Shown here piece by piece: positions 10,050 through 18,505 of a DNA stretch of 64,000 nt (position 1 is its first letter; each line of letters opens with the position of its first letter). The notes beneath the pieces are model-generated. The model saw only the letters and a program-made list of their open reading frames with translations. It was not told the origin of the DNA and searched no databases. A program made the translations under genes and the position numbers. The DNA is from Desulfatibacillum sp. Its GTDB lineage: Bacteria; Desulfobacterota; Desulfobacteria; Desulfobacterales; SpSt-501. The DNA lies in the NCBI GenBank assembly GCA_020725555.1, contig DYEU01000018.1, positions 143,113-207,112 on the forward strand, given 5' to 3'.

Positions 10050-13000
10050 TCAGAGGCCGACCGCGTGCAGGGCGTCGAGGAGGCCGTCGCATTCGGCGAA
10101 GATCTGCTCTTTGCGGAAATGGCTCACCCGCGCGGCACCGCTCGGGCAGCCGGCGGCGCAGCTGCCGCAGCCCTTGCACAGCGCCTCGTTGACCACGGAA
10201 ACGCGCCGCCGCGCGTCGAAGGCGATGGCCGAATAGGGGCACAGCCCGATGCACGTCTGGCAGCCCGCGCACAGATCCGGGTCGATCGAAGAGACGGTCG
10301 ACGGAATCACGACCGAGCCCCGGCCCGCCAGGGCGAGCGCCTTCGCCGCCGCCCCCGAGGCCTGGGCGACGGTGTCGGGAATGTCCTTGGGCCCCTGGCA
10401 GGCGCCCGCCAGGAAAACCCCGTCGGTCGCCGTGTTGAGCGGGCCCAGCTTGGGGTGTTCCTCGAGAAAGAATCCGTCCGCCCCGCGGTTGACCCCGAAG
10501 ATCCGCCCCACCTCGGAGGCGTCCCGGCGTGCCTCCATCGCCGGGCACAGAATCACCAGATCCACCGGGACCCGCAGCAGAATCCCGGAGAGCGTGTCCT
10601 CGGCGACCGCCACGAGCCCCCCCTCCTCGGGGGGCTCGGCGGCCCCCTCGGTGATCTCCGCCACCCGGCCGCGGATGAAAACGGTCCCCTCTTCCTGGCA
10701 GCGCCGATAGAACTCCTCGTAGCCTTTCCCGTAGCAGCGCTGGTCGATGTAGAAATCGTACACCGGGGTCGCCGGCCCCACCTTTTCGTGGATCAGGTGA
10801 CCGTACTTGAGGGCGGCCATGCAGCAAACGCGCGAGCAGTAGGCATGCGCGTTCACGTCCCGGCTGCCGACGCAGTGGACAATGGCCGCGCTGCGCGGGG
10901 GCCGCGTGAACCTCCCGGCCCCGTCGCGCAGCAGAATCCGCCCCCCCGTCGGCCCGGTCGCGTTCGAGAGCCGCTCGAATTCGAGACTCGTGATGACGTT
11001 CGGGTAGCGGCCGTAGCCGAAGGCTTTCAGGGGGGTGGGGTCCATCAGGTCGAAGCCGGTGGCGAGCAGGATGCTGCCGACCTGGACGGAAATCTCCTCC
11101 GCGGCCATGCGGTGATCGATCGCCTTCGCCTCGCAGACCCGCACGCACTCCAGGCACTCGCAGCAGGCACCGCAGTTGAGGCAGCGCCCGGCCTCGGCGC
11201 GTGCCTCCTCCTCGGAAAGGTTGAGATCCACCTCCCCGAAATCTTGCCGGCGCAGGGAGAGCTCCGCTCTCCGGGGGCGAACCCGCATGCGGCGTGCGAC
11301 GGACGGGGGGATCGCGGCCCAGTCGCCTGCGGACGCGGGCCGCTCCTCCGGTCCGGCTCCGACCGCCGCAGGGTCCTGTCCCTGCAGGAAGCGGTCGATC
11401 GCCGCCGCCGCCCGGTGGCCGGCGGCCACGGCCTCGATGACCGTGGCCGGTCCGCTGACCGCATCGCCGCCGGCAAACACCCCGGGGACCGCCGTCTGCA
11501 GCGAGGCGGGCTCGACGGCGATCGTGCCGCGTGGGGTCGTCGGCAACCCCTCCAGCCCCTCCGGGTCGACCCCCTGGCCCACGGCCGCCATGACCGCGTC
11601 GCATTCGATCACGAATTCCGAGCCCGCGACGGGCACGGGCCGTCGCCGCCCCCGTTCATCGGGGGGCCCGGGCTCGGTGCGCAGGCATTCCAGGCCGACC
11701 GTGCGGCCGTCGCGGCGGAGAACGCGGACGGGGGCCGTCAGAAAACGGATCGCCACCCCCTCGGCCAGCGCATCCTCGATTTCCTCGGCGTAGGCGGGCA
11801 TCTCCCGCCGGGTCCGTCGGTAGACGATCACCACGCTCCGGCTTCCTACACGGAGCAGCGCCCGCGCCGCATCCACGGCCACGTTGCCGCCCCCGATGAC
11901 CGCCACCCGATCTCCCAGCCGGGGGCGCTCCCCGAGGTTGACGCGCCGCAGCCATTCGACGGCGTTCACGACCCCGCCCTCGGCTTCGCCGCCGATCCCC
12001 GCGTTCAGCCCGCGGTGGGCGCCGATCGCCACGAACACCGCGGCGTAGCCCGCGGCCGGGAGATCCTCCAGGCGGAAATCCCGCCCGAGGCGCACTCCGG
12101 TCCGGACCTCGATGCCCGTCCGCAGGATGTAGGCGATTTCCCGGTCGAGCACGTCCGGCGGCAAGCGGTAGTCGGGAATCCCGACCCGCAGCATGCCTCC
12201 CAGCCGGTCGAGGGCCTCGAAGATCGTCACCGCATAACCGCGCCGGCGCAAATCGAAGGCCGCCGTGAGGCCCGCCGGCCCGGAGCCGACGACGGCCACC
12301 CGCTGGGGCCGCTCGACGATCGGCGGCGGGGGAAGCTCGTTCCAATCGACCCGGTCCGCCGCGAAGCGCTTGAGGTCTCGGATGGCCAGGGCCTCGTCGA
12401 CATCGGCCCGGCGGCAGCGGCTCTCGCAGGGGTGGGGGCACACCCGGCCCAGGACCCCCGGGAGCGGCAGCCGTTCCAGGATCACCTGCACCGCCTCGCG
12501 CACCTTTCCCTGCCGGATGAGCTGCACATACCCCTGCACGTTGATTCCCGCGGGGCAGGCGGCCTGGCAGGGGGCCCGGTCCTTCTTGACGATGTCAAAG
12601 GCGATCGGGATCGCCTGGGGAAAGGCCCGGCCGATGGCGCGCCGTGTCCCGAGCCCCGCGTCCCAATCGCTGGGGAGTTCCACCGGGCAGACCTTGGCGC
12701 ACTCGCCGCAGCCGGTGCAGACCCCCTCCTTCACGTAGCGCGGATTCCGGCGGATGGTGACGGTGTAGTTGCCGATGAAGCCGCTCACCTCGCGGACCTC
12801 GCTGCCGGTAAGGAGGGTGATGTTCGGATGCTGCGCCACCTCGACCATCTTGGGGGTTCCGATGCACGCGGCGCAGTCGAGCGTGGGGAAGGTCTTGTCG
12901 AACTGCAGCATGCGGCCGCCGATCGTGGTCTGCTTTTCGACGAGAACGACCCGGCGGCCGCCGTTGGCGATGTCGAGCGCGGCCTGCATGCCGGCGATCC

Positions 13001-13442
13001 CGCCCCCGACGACCAGGACATCCGGATGGACGCTCACTTCCCGGGTTTCCAGGGCGTAATGCCGCCTCACGCGCTCGACGGCCGCCGCCACCAGCGTCTT
13101 CGCCTTGCGGGTGGCGGCGTCCTCCTCTTCGGTCACCCAGGAAACCTGCTCGCGCACCGAGGCCATCTGGAAGAAGTACGGGTTGAGCCCGGCCCGTCGG
13201 CAGGCGGCCTGAAAGGTTTTCTCGTGCAGCCGGGGCGAGCAGGAGGCGACCACGACGCGGTCCAGGGCCAGGGTGCGGATGTCGCTTTCGATCAAGTCCT
13301 GGCCCGGGTCCGAGCACATGAACTTGTAGTCGCGCGCCACGACCACCTGCGGCAGCCGCCGCGCAAACTCCGCCACCTCTTCCACCCGAACCCGGTAGGC
13401 GATGTTGATCCCGCAGTGGCAGATGTAGACGCCGATGCGCAT
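10050..13442 (-). CDS. hdrA: HdrA-like protein with inserted NfnB/GltD-like FAD/NAD(P) oxidoreductase module
   Basis: MRIGVYICHCGINIAYRV..., VVGGGIAGMQAALDIA, CTGCGECAKVCP, then insert APCQAACPAGINVQGYVQL...RVAVVGSGPAGLTAAFDL...DRVAVIGGGNVAVDAAR, then C-terminal polyferredoxin. Confidence 0.92.
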   Translation of the reverse strand: MRIGVYICHCGINIAYRVRVEEVAEFARRLPQVVVARDYKFMCSDPGQDLIESDIRTLALDRVVVASCSPRLHEKTFQAACRRAGLNPYFFQMASVREQVSWVTEEEDAATRKAKTLVAAAVERVRRHYALETREVSVHPDVLVVGGGIAGMQAALDIANGGRRVVLVEKQTTIGGRMLQFDKTFPTLDCAACIGTPKMVEVAQHPNITLLTGSEVREVSGFIGNYTVTIRRNPRYVKEGVCTGCGECAKVCPVELPSDWDAGLGTRRAIGRAFPQAIPIAFDIVKKDRAPCQAACPAGINVQGYVQLIRQGKVREAVQVILERLPLPGVLGRVCPHPCESRCRRADVDEALAIRDLKRFAADRVDWNELPPPPIVERPQRVAVVGSGPAGLTAAFDLRRRGYAVTIFEALDRLGGMLRVGIPDYRLPPDVLDREIAYILRTGIEVRTGVRLGRDFRLEDLPAAGYAAVFVAIGAHRGLNAGIGGEAEGGVVNAVEWLRRVNLGERPRLGDRVAVIGGGNVAVDAARALLRVGSRSVVIVYRRTRREMPAYAEEIEDALAEGVAIRFLTAPVRVLRRDGRTVGLECLRTEPGPPDERGRRRPVPVAGSEFVIECDAVMAAVGQGVDPEGLEGLPTTPRGTIAVEPASLQTAVPGVFAGGDAVSGPATVIEAVAAGHRAAAAIDRFLQGQDPAAVGAGPEERPASAGDWAAIPPSVARRMRVRPRRAELSLRRQDFGEVDLNLSEEEARAEAGRCLNCGACCECLECVRVCEAKAIDHRMAAEEISVQVGSILLATGFDLMDPTPLKAFGYGRYPNVITSLEFERLSNATGPTGGRILLRDGAGRFTRPPRSAAIVHCVGSRDVNAHAYCSRVCCMAALKYGHLIHEKVGPATPVYDFYIDQRCYGKGYEEFYRRCQEEGTVFIRGRVAEITEGAAEPPEEGGLVAVAEDTLSGILLRVPVDLVILCPAMEARRDASEVGRIFGVNRGADGFFLEEHPKLGPLNTATDGVFLAGACQGPKDIPDTVAQASGAAAKALALAGRGSVVIPSTVSSIDPDLCAGCQTCIGLCPYSAIAFDARRRVSVVNEALCKGCGSCAAGCPSGAARVSHFRKEQIFAECDGLLDALHAVGL

Positions 13443-13444
13443 CG

Positions 13445-13885
13445 TCACCCCCCTCTGCGCGGCCGCGGGTGCGCGGGGTTCTTGCCGCGGGGTGCGGTGA
13501 GCGCCCGCACCTGACGGAGGAGCTCGTCGGCGGCGAGCGGCCGTTTCAGGAAGACCAGCGCGGCGCAAGGCCCCTCCGGCGCCCTCGGCTCCCTGAGTTT
13601 CGCAGGGAACACCCCCCGCGGATCGACGCTGGCCACGCAAATCACGGGAACCTTGCGCAAACGCAAGTCCCGGCAAAGATCCTGCAGCAGCCCCAGGCTG
13701 GCGACATCCGGCACGGGCAGCGCCATGACGATCAGGTCGGGTCGTTCGTGGCGGGCCAGCTGCATCGCGTCCCGCGCGCTGCCGGCGGCGAGCGGCCGGC
13801 AGCCGCCCGCCGCCAGCAGATTGCAAATCAAGGTGCGCCCGTCGGCCTCCTCGTGGATCACCACCACCTTGACGGGCTTCTCCAT
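13445..13885 (-). CDS. Degenerate (pseudo-)receiver domain protein
   Basis: MEKPVKVVVIHEEADGRTLICNLLAAGG...DLIVMALPVPDVASLG...VFLKRPLAADELL; CheY-like fold pattern, acidic pair and phosphoacceptor Asp apparently missing. Confidence 0.7.
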   Translation of the reverse strand: MEKPVKVVVIHEEADGRTLICNLLAAGGCRPLAAGSARDAMQLARHERPDLIVMALPVPDVASLGLLQDLCRDLRLRKVPVICVASVDPRGVFPAKLREPRAPEGPCAALVFLKRPLAADELLRQVRALTAPRGKNPAHPRPRRGG

Positions 13886-13962
13886 GCGTGACCCCGATGC
13901 GGCTTCCGGCGGCCGGTGCCCCTGCCTGCACCTTGCGCCTAACACGAAGCGTGCCGCCGCGG

Positions 13963-13978
13963 GCTTCGTAAATGCCTC
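13963..13978 (-). promoter_or_regulatory. Possible sigma-54 -24/-12 promoter of the hdr operon
   Basis: Minus strand contains TTGAGGCATTTACGAAGCCC: GG-N10-GC spacing, partial match to TGGCAC-N5-TTGC. Confidence 0.4.
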
Positions 13979-14038
13979 AATAGATTTCCATGGGTTATGA
14001 GGAAGACGCGCAGCGGGAAGCGGCGGGAAGAAAAAAAG

Positions 14039-14132
14039 TGTTGCACAGTATGCAACATAAAAAGCGTTGCATCTAACTGAAAATATTGTCTTTAACAGAC
14101 TATCGCCCCAGAAATGCAACTTGATGCAACAT
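14039..14132. promoter_or_regulatory. Cluster of TGCAAC sites (putative enhancer-binding sites)
   Basis: Perfect inverted repeat TGTTGCA-CAGTA-TGCAACA at 14039-14057; GTTGCAT at 14066-14072; ATGCAAC at 14114-14120 and 14124-14130. Confidence 0.65.
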
Positions 14133-14135
14133 GCG

Positions 14136-15866
14136 TCAGGGAAGGAGGTCGAACCGCTTGAGCTTTCTCCAGAGCGTGGTGCGGTCCATGCCGAGCAGGC
14201 GCGCCGCCCGGGCCTTGTTCCCGCCGCAGCGCCGCAGGGCAGCGGCGATCCGCCGGCGCTCGGCGTTTTCGGCCGCCCCCCCCGCGGCGGTTTGCGGCGG
14301 CCGAGACGGCTTCATCGCCTGCAGGTATTCGGGGAGGTGGCGGCGGCGCAGCACCCCTTCGGGGCACAGAATGAGGGCGTGTTCGAGAATGTTTTCCAGC
14401 TCGCGGATATTTCCCGGATAGCCGTAGTTGAGCAATTGCCGGAGGGCGTTCTCGGAGACTTCCGGAACGGGGATGCCCCGGGATGCGCACAGGCGGCGCA
14501 GGATATGGCGGATGAGCAGGGGCAGGTCTTCGGGGCGTTCCCGGAGCGGCGGAAGCTCGATCCGGAAGACGTTCAGCCGATAATAGAGATCCTCGCGGAA
14601 TTTCCGCCGCGCCACGAGCCGTGCAAGGCTCTGGTTGGAGGCGGCGAGGATGCGCACGTCCACGCGGGTCGTCCGCGGGGACCCCAGGCGGAAAAACGTC
14701 TTCTCCTCGATCACCCGCAGCAGCTTGGCCTGCAGCGCAAGCGGGAGATCCCCGATCTCGTCCAGGAAGAGGGTGCCCCCATCGGCCGCCTGAAATCGCC
14801 CCGGCCGGTCCTCGACCGCGCCGGTGAAGGCCCCCTTGACATAGCCGAACATCTCGGACTCGAGCAGCGTCTCCGGGATGGCCGCGCAGTTGACTTTGAC
14901 GAAGGGGCGGGTCCGGCGGGGGCTCATCTCGTGGATCACCCGCGCCAGCGCGTCCTTGCCGGTCCCGGTCGCCCCCTCGATCAGCACCGTGGCCTCGGTC
15001 CGGGAGACGACACGCACGTTCTCGAAGATGCGCTGCATGGCGGGCGACTTTCCGACCAGGTCGTGGAAGCGGGCCCGGCCCTGGAGCGCCTCGTCGAGCC
15101 GCCGCTCCAGGGTGAGGTCGCTGAAGGTCGCCAGCCCGCCCACGACGGCCCCCTTCTCGTCGCGCAGCGGCAGGTGGCGCATGCGGATCGGCACCCGGAC
15201 CCCGCTGGCGGTGATCAGGCAGCCCTCGCCCTCCGCGCGCGTTTCCCCCCGGGTGATGGTCTCCCGGAGCAGCTCCCCGATGCGGGAGGCCTCCCCCCGA
15301 AAGAGGTCGCCGCAGGGCCGCCCGAGAACGTCCTCGCGGTTGAATTCCGAAATCTTCTCCGCGGCCGTGTTGAAAAAGGTGACGATCCCCGCCCGATCGA
15401 CCGTCAGGATGCCGACCTCGAGGCTGTCCAGGATGTGTTTGAGGCTTCGTTCTTCGTGGTGGATCCGCTGGACCAGGCCGGCGATCGGCCGCAGATCCTG
15501 CAGCACGGTCAGGCAGCCGGCGGGCCGGCGGCGAGCGTCGAAGACCGGCACGGCGACCCGCGTCACCAGGAAGGCGCTCTCCCCTCCGGCGCCGCGCGCC
15601 TCGACCCCGCGTGGGCCTTCGGCGGGGCCTCCGGCCGCGGCGAAGGGGCAGGCCGCCAGGCAGGGAACGCCGAGGAAGACGTCCCGGCAATCCCGGCCCA
15701 GCACGTCCTCGGCGCCCGCCTCGATGATCGCCTGCGCCGTGGCGTTGATCGCCTCGATCCGGCGCTGGGGATCGACCAGGAAGGCCCCGATCCCCAGCTC
15801 GTCGAGGATCTCGAGCCAGGCGGCGCAGGCGATCGTTTTGCCGCGTCCTGTCGGCGCCGGGCTCAT
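14136..15866 (-). CDS. Sigma-54-dependent transcriptional activator with PAS domains
   Basis: MSPAPTGRGKTIACAAWLEILDEL...; EGATGTGKDALARVIH, GAFTGA, GGTLFLDEIGDLP, RFREDLYYRLNVF-like, C-terminal Fis-type HTH. Confidence 0.93.
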   Translation of the reverse strand: MSPAPTGRGKTIACAAWLEILDELGIGAFLVDPQRRIEAINATAQAIIEAGAEDVLGRDCRDVFLGVPCLAACPFAAAGGPAEGPRGVEARGAGGESAFLVTRVAVPVFDARRRPAGCLTVLQDLRPIAGLVQRIHHEERSLKHILDSLEVGILTVDRAGIVTFFNTAAEKISEFNREDVLGRPCGDLFRGEASRIGELLRETITRGETRAEGEGCLITASGVRVPIRMRHLPLRDEKGAVVGGLATFSDLTLERRLDEALQGRARFHDLVGKSPAMQRIFENVRVVSRTEATVLIEGATGTGKDALARVIHEMSPRRTRPFVKVNCAAIPETLLESEMFGYVKGAFTGAVEDRPGRFQAADGGTLFLDEIGDLPLALQAKLLRVIEEKTFFRLGSPRTTRVDVRILAASNQSLARLVARRKFREDLYYRLNVFRIELPPLRERPEDLPLLIRHILRRLCASRGIPVPEVSENALRQLLNYGYPGNIRELENILEHALILCPEGVLRRRHLPEYLQAMKPSRPPQTAAGGAAENAERRRIAAALRRCGGNKARAARLLGMDRTTLWRKLKRFDLLP

Positions 15867-15889
15867 GAGCAGGCTTCCCTTTCCGCCGC

Positions 15890-17437
15890 TCAAGCGGCGG
15901 CGATCGGCAGGGTGATCGTGAAGGCGGCCCCACCCCGGGGCCGGTTTTCCACCTCGATGGTCCCCCCGTGGCGCTCGACGATGCCGTACACCGTGGCCAG
16001 ACCGAGCCCCAGGCCGTATCCCTCTTTCTTGGTGGTGAAAAACGGCTCGAACAGGTGCGGCAGGTGTTCCGCGGGGATCCCCGCTCCCGTATCGGCGACC
16101 CCGACCCGAACCGCGCGGCCCACCGGGTCGGCCGCCAGCCCGATCTCGAGGACTCCGCCGCCGGGCATGGCATCGATGGCGTTGAAGATGAGGTTGATCA
16201 GGCATTGCTGCAGCTGGTTGAAATCGCCGCGGACGCAGGGGAGCCCGGGCGGCACCGTGCATTCCACCCGGATCCCGCTCAGTTCGAGCTTGTGGCGGCT
16301 GAGCAGCAGGCAGCGCCGTACCACCTCGCCGAGGTCGACCGGGGCGAGCGTTTCCTCGGAACGGCGCGAAAACCCGAGCAGGCCGGCCACGATCTGGGAG
16401 CAGCGGGCCGTTTCGCTCTCGGCGATCTCGAGGTAGCGTTTGAATTTCTCGAGACGCGCGCCGCCGGGGGCCCCATCCTGAAGCATCCGCAGCATCAGCT
16501 GGAGGTAGTTGCGGATCCCGGAAAGGGGGTTGTTGATTTCGTGGACGACGCTTGCGGCCAGGCGGCCGAGCGACATCATTTTGTCCTGGTGGAGAATCCG
16601 CGCCTGGTCGGCCAGATCGCGCTCCAGCCGGCGGACCTGGCGCAGGTCGCGGAAGAAGCCCACCAGGCCGTCCGCGTCGCCCTCGACCACGACGGCGGAG
16701 GCCGACACCTGCACGGGGATGTTCCCCTCGCGGGCATGCCGCAGGAGGGTTTCGAAAAGGAAGAGGCGGTTTCTCCCCCCGTAGTGCTCGCTGCGGAAGG
16801 CCTCGAGAAAGCGTTCGAATTCGCCGGGGGCGAAGACTTCCGCGAAGAGCATCCGGTGCAGGGCCTCCTCGCGGCGTACGCCGGTCAGTTGCTCCATGCT
16901 GCGGTTGATGACCATGATCCGCATCCGGCCGTCCGCGCCGAGGATGCCGTCCATGGAGTGCTCGATGAGGCTGCGCTGAAACGACAGCGAGGCGAGGAGC
17001 TGCTGGCTGGTCTCGGCCTTTTCCCGCTCGAGCAGCTGCAGGTAATCCTTCAGGCGCCTGCGGGAGGTGTAGCGCTCTTGCGCGCGCAGGAGCGCCATCC
17101 GCAGGGCCTCGTCGCCGATCGGCTTGGTGATGAAGTCCGAGGCGTCGAGCTGGAGGGCGCGCACGGCGAGGTCGATTTCGCCGTAGGCGGTGGCGACGAT
17201 GACCTCGGTGTCGGGCAGGCGGCGCTTGATCTGCTCGAGGAGCTGCAGCCCGTCCATGCCGGGCATGCGGATGTCGGTGATCACGATCTGCGGCGGCGCC
17301 TCGAGGCAAAGGCGCAGCCCGCTTTCTCCGTCGGCTGCGGTGCGCACGGCGCAGCCCGCGTCGGCGAGAGCGAGGGCGGTCACCTCGCGGATGTCCTCCT
17401 CGTCGTCGATGAGGACGATGTCCCAGCGCTCGGACAC
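15890..17437 (-). CDS. Receiver-PAS-histidine kinase (GTG start)
   Basis: DIVLIDDEEDIREVTALALADAG...VITDIRMPGMDG...FITKPI; SVVHEINNPLSGIRNYLQ H-box; ATPase motifs. GGAGGGGAGGACC precedes GTG at 17437. Confidence 0.85.
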   Translation of the reverse strand: MSERWDIVLIDDEEDIREVTALALADAGCAVRTAADGESGLRLCLEAPPQIVITDIRMPGMDGLQLLEQIKRRLPDTEVIVATAYGEIDLAVRALQLDASDFITKPIGDEALRMALLRAQERYTSRRRLKDYLQLLEREKAETSQQLLASLSFQRSLIEHSMDGILGADGRMRIMVINRSMEQLTGVRREEALHRMLFAEVFAPGEFERFLEAFRSEHYGGRNRLFLFETLLRHAREGNIPVQVSASAVVVEGDADGLVGFFRDLRQVRRLERDLADQARILHQDKMMSLGRLAASVVHEINNPLSGIRNYLQLMLRMLQDGAPGGARLEKFKRYLEIAESETARCSQIVAGLLGFSRRSEETLAPVDLGEVVRRCLLLSRHKLELSGIRVECTVPPGLPCVRGDFNQLQQCLINLIFNAIDAMPGGGVLEIGLAADPVGRAVRVGVADTGAGIPAEHLPHLFEPFFTTKKEGYGLGLGLATVYGIVERHGGTIEVENRPRGGAAFTITLPIAAA

Positions 17438-17584
17438 GGGGAAAGGTCCTCCCCTCCGCGGCAGGCGGGCCAAGGAAAAGACCGAAGCACAGGCGAAGAG
17501 GCGCAAGACGGAGGAAACCCGGAACGAAGCCAGTCTACCACGGTTCTTCGAAAAGAAAAACCCGGGAAGCCCAGGCGAAGGTTA

Positions 17585-17604
17585 TTTTGAAAATATGTTC
17601 AAAA
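17585..17604. promoter_or_regulatory. Palindrome TTTTGAA-N6-TTCAAAA (putative operator)
   Basis: Perfect 7-bp inverted repeat just upstream of TTGACA at 17610-17615. Confidence 0.6.
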
Positions 17605-17609
17605 AAAAC

Positions 17610-17636
17610 TTGACAGCAAAAATTTCGGCATATACT
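17610..17636 (+). promoter_or_regulatory. Putative promoter of the DUF134/NafY cluster
   Basis: TTGACA (17610-17615) and TATACT (17631-17636); spacing of 15 bp is short. Confidence 0.5.
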
Positions 17637-17637
17637 G

Positions 17638-17657
17638 TTATGAACAAAAGTTCATAA
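17638..17657. promoter_or_regulatory. Palindrome TTATGAAC-AAAA-GTTCATAA (putative operator)
   Basis: Perfect 8-bp inverted repeat between promoter and start codon of the DUF134 gene. Confidence 0.65.
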
Positions 17658-17668
17658 AGGAGCCCGTT

Positions 17669-18019
17669 GTGCCTCGCCCTCGCAGATGCCGCTGGATCCG
17701 CCACCAGCCTCCGGTGCAGGCCTTCTTCCCGCAGCAAGCCCTCCCGGGTCCGCTGCGCGGGGTCACGCTGCCCCTCGAAGGGCTCGAAGCCCTGCGCCTG
17801 GTCGATGCCGAGGGATTGGACCAGGATGCGGCGGCGCGCTTCATGGGGGTCTCGCGGCCTACGCTTTCGCGGATTCTGGCCGAGGCCCGGGAGCTCGTCG
17901 CCCGCGCGCTGACGAACGGCTGGGCGATCCGTATCGAGGGGGGCAATGCGCGCTTCACGGAGGAGCCGCCGCCGGCCATCGGCCCCGGCTGGCGGCGCCG
18001 CCGCAGAGGCGGCCTCTGA
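17669..18019 (+). CDS. DUF134 family putative DNA-binding protein (GTG start)
   Basis: (M)PRPRRCRWIRHQPPVQAFFPQ...LEGLEALRLVDAEGLDQDAAARFMGVSRPTLSRILAEARELVARAL: DUF134 signature with HTH. Confidence 0.85.
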   Translation: MPRPRRCRWIRHQPPVQAFFPQQALPGPLRGVTLPLEGLEALRLVDAEGLDQDAAARFMGVSRPTLSRILAEARELVARALTNGWAIRIEGGNARFTEEPPPAIGPGWRRRRRGGL

Positions 18020-18083
18020 GGGCCGCGGAGCTTCTCTCGCGGCGGAAAAAGGAAAACCCACACAAAGAAGAGGAGGTTCCATC

Positions 18084-18422
18084 ATGCCTGGATTCGATCG
18101 CACGGGACCCTGGGGAGAGGGCCCACGGACCGGTTGGGGAATGGGTCGCTGCGCGCCGTCGCCGGCGGAGGCCGACCCGCGGGCCATCCGGCGCGGGCTG
18201 CAGCGCGGTTTTCGCCGGGGCTTCTGTTTCTTCGGGCGCGGCCGCGGCGGAGCCGGATTCGGAGGCGGGTCCCGGTGGGTGCGTCCCGGCCGGGAAATCG
18301 ATCCGCCGGAGGGCGACGTAAGATCGCTCCTTGTCGCGCTCAGCGAACGCCTGGAGCGCATCGAAGCGCGTCTCTCCGCCGCGGCGGGAGAACCCTCCGC
18401 GGCGCGTGGGGAGGATCGATGA
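18084..18422 (+). CDS. DUF5320-like small protein
   Basis: MPGFDRTGPWGEGPRTGWGMGRC N-terminal signature; common neighbour of DUF134/NafY genes; AGGAGG RBS. Confidence 0.75.
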   Translation: MPGFDRTGPWGEGPRTGWGMGRCAPSPAEADPRAIRRGLQRGFRRGFCFFGRGRGGAGFGGGSRWVRPGREIDPPEGDVRSLLVALSERLERIEARLSAAAGEPSAARGEDR

Positions 18423-18505
18423 TGTGAGCAAATGATGAAAAATAAAACTTGACAGGGGGACCTTGGCGACATAGCGTAACAATCAAAAGCTCATTTGGAG
18501 GTCCT

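Noticed and set aside
9951-13514. 1187-aa plus-strand ORF
   Set aside because: Antisense to the HdrA/NfnB gene; no motifs, composition reflects codon antisense.
14039-14132. CRISPR or transposon terminal repeats
   Set aside because: Repeat units are only about 7 bp with irregular spacing and no spacers or transposase; better explained as regulator sites.
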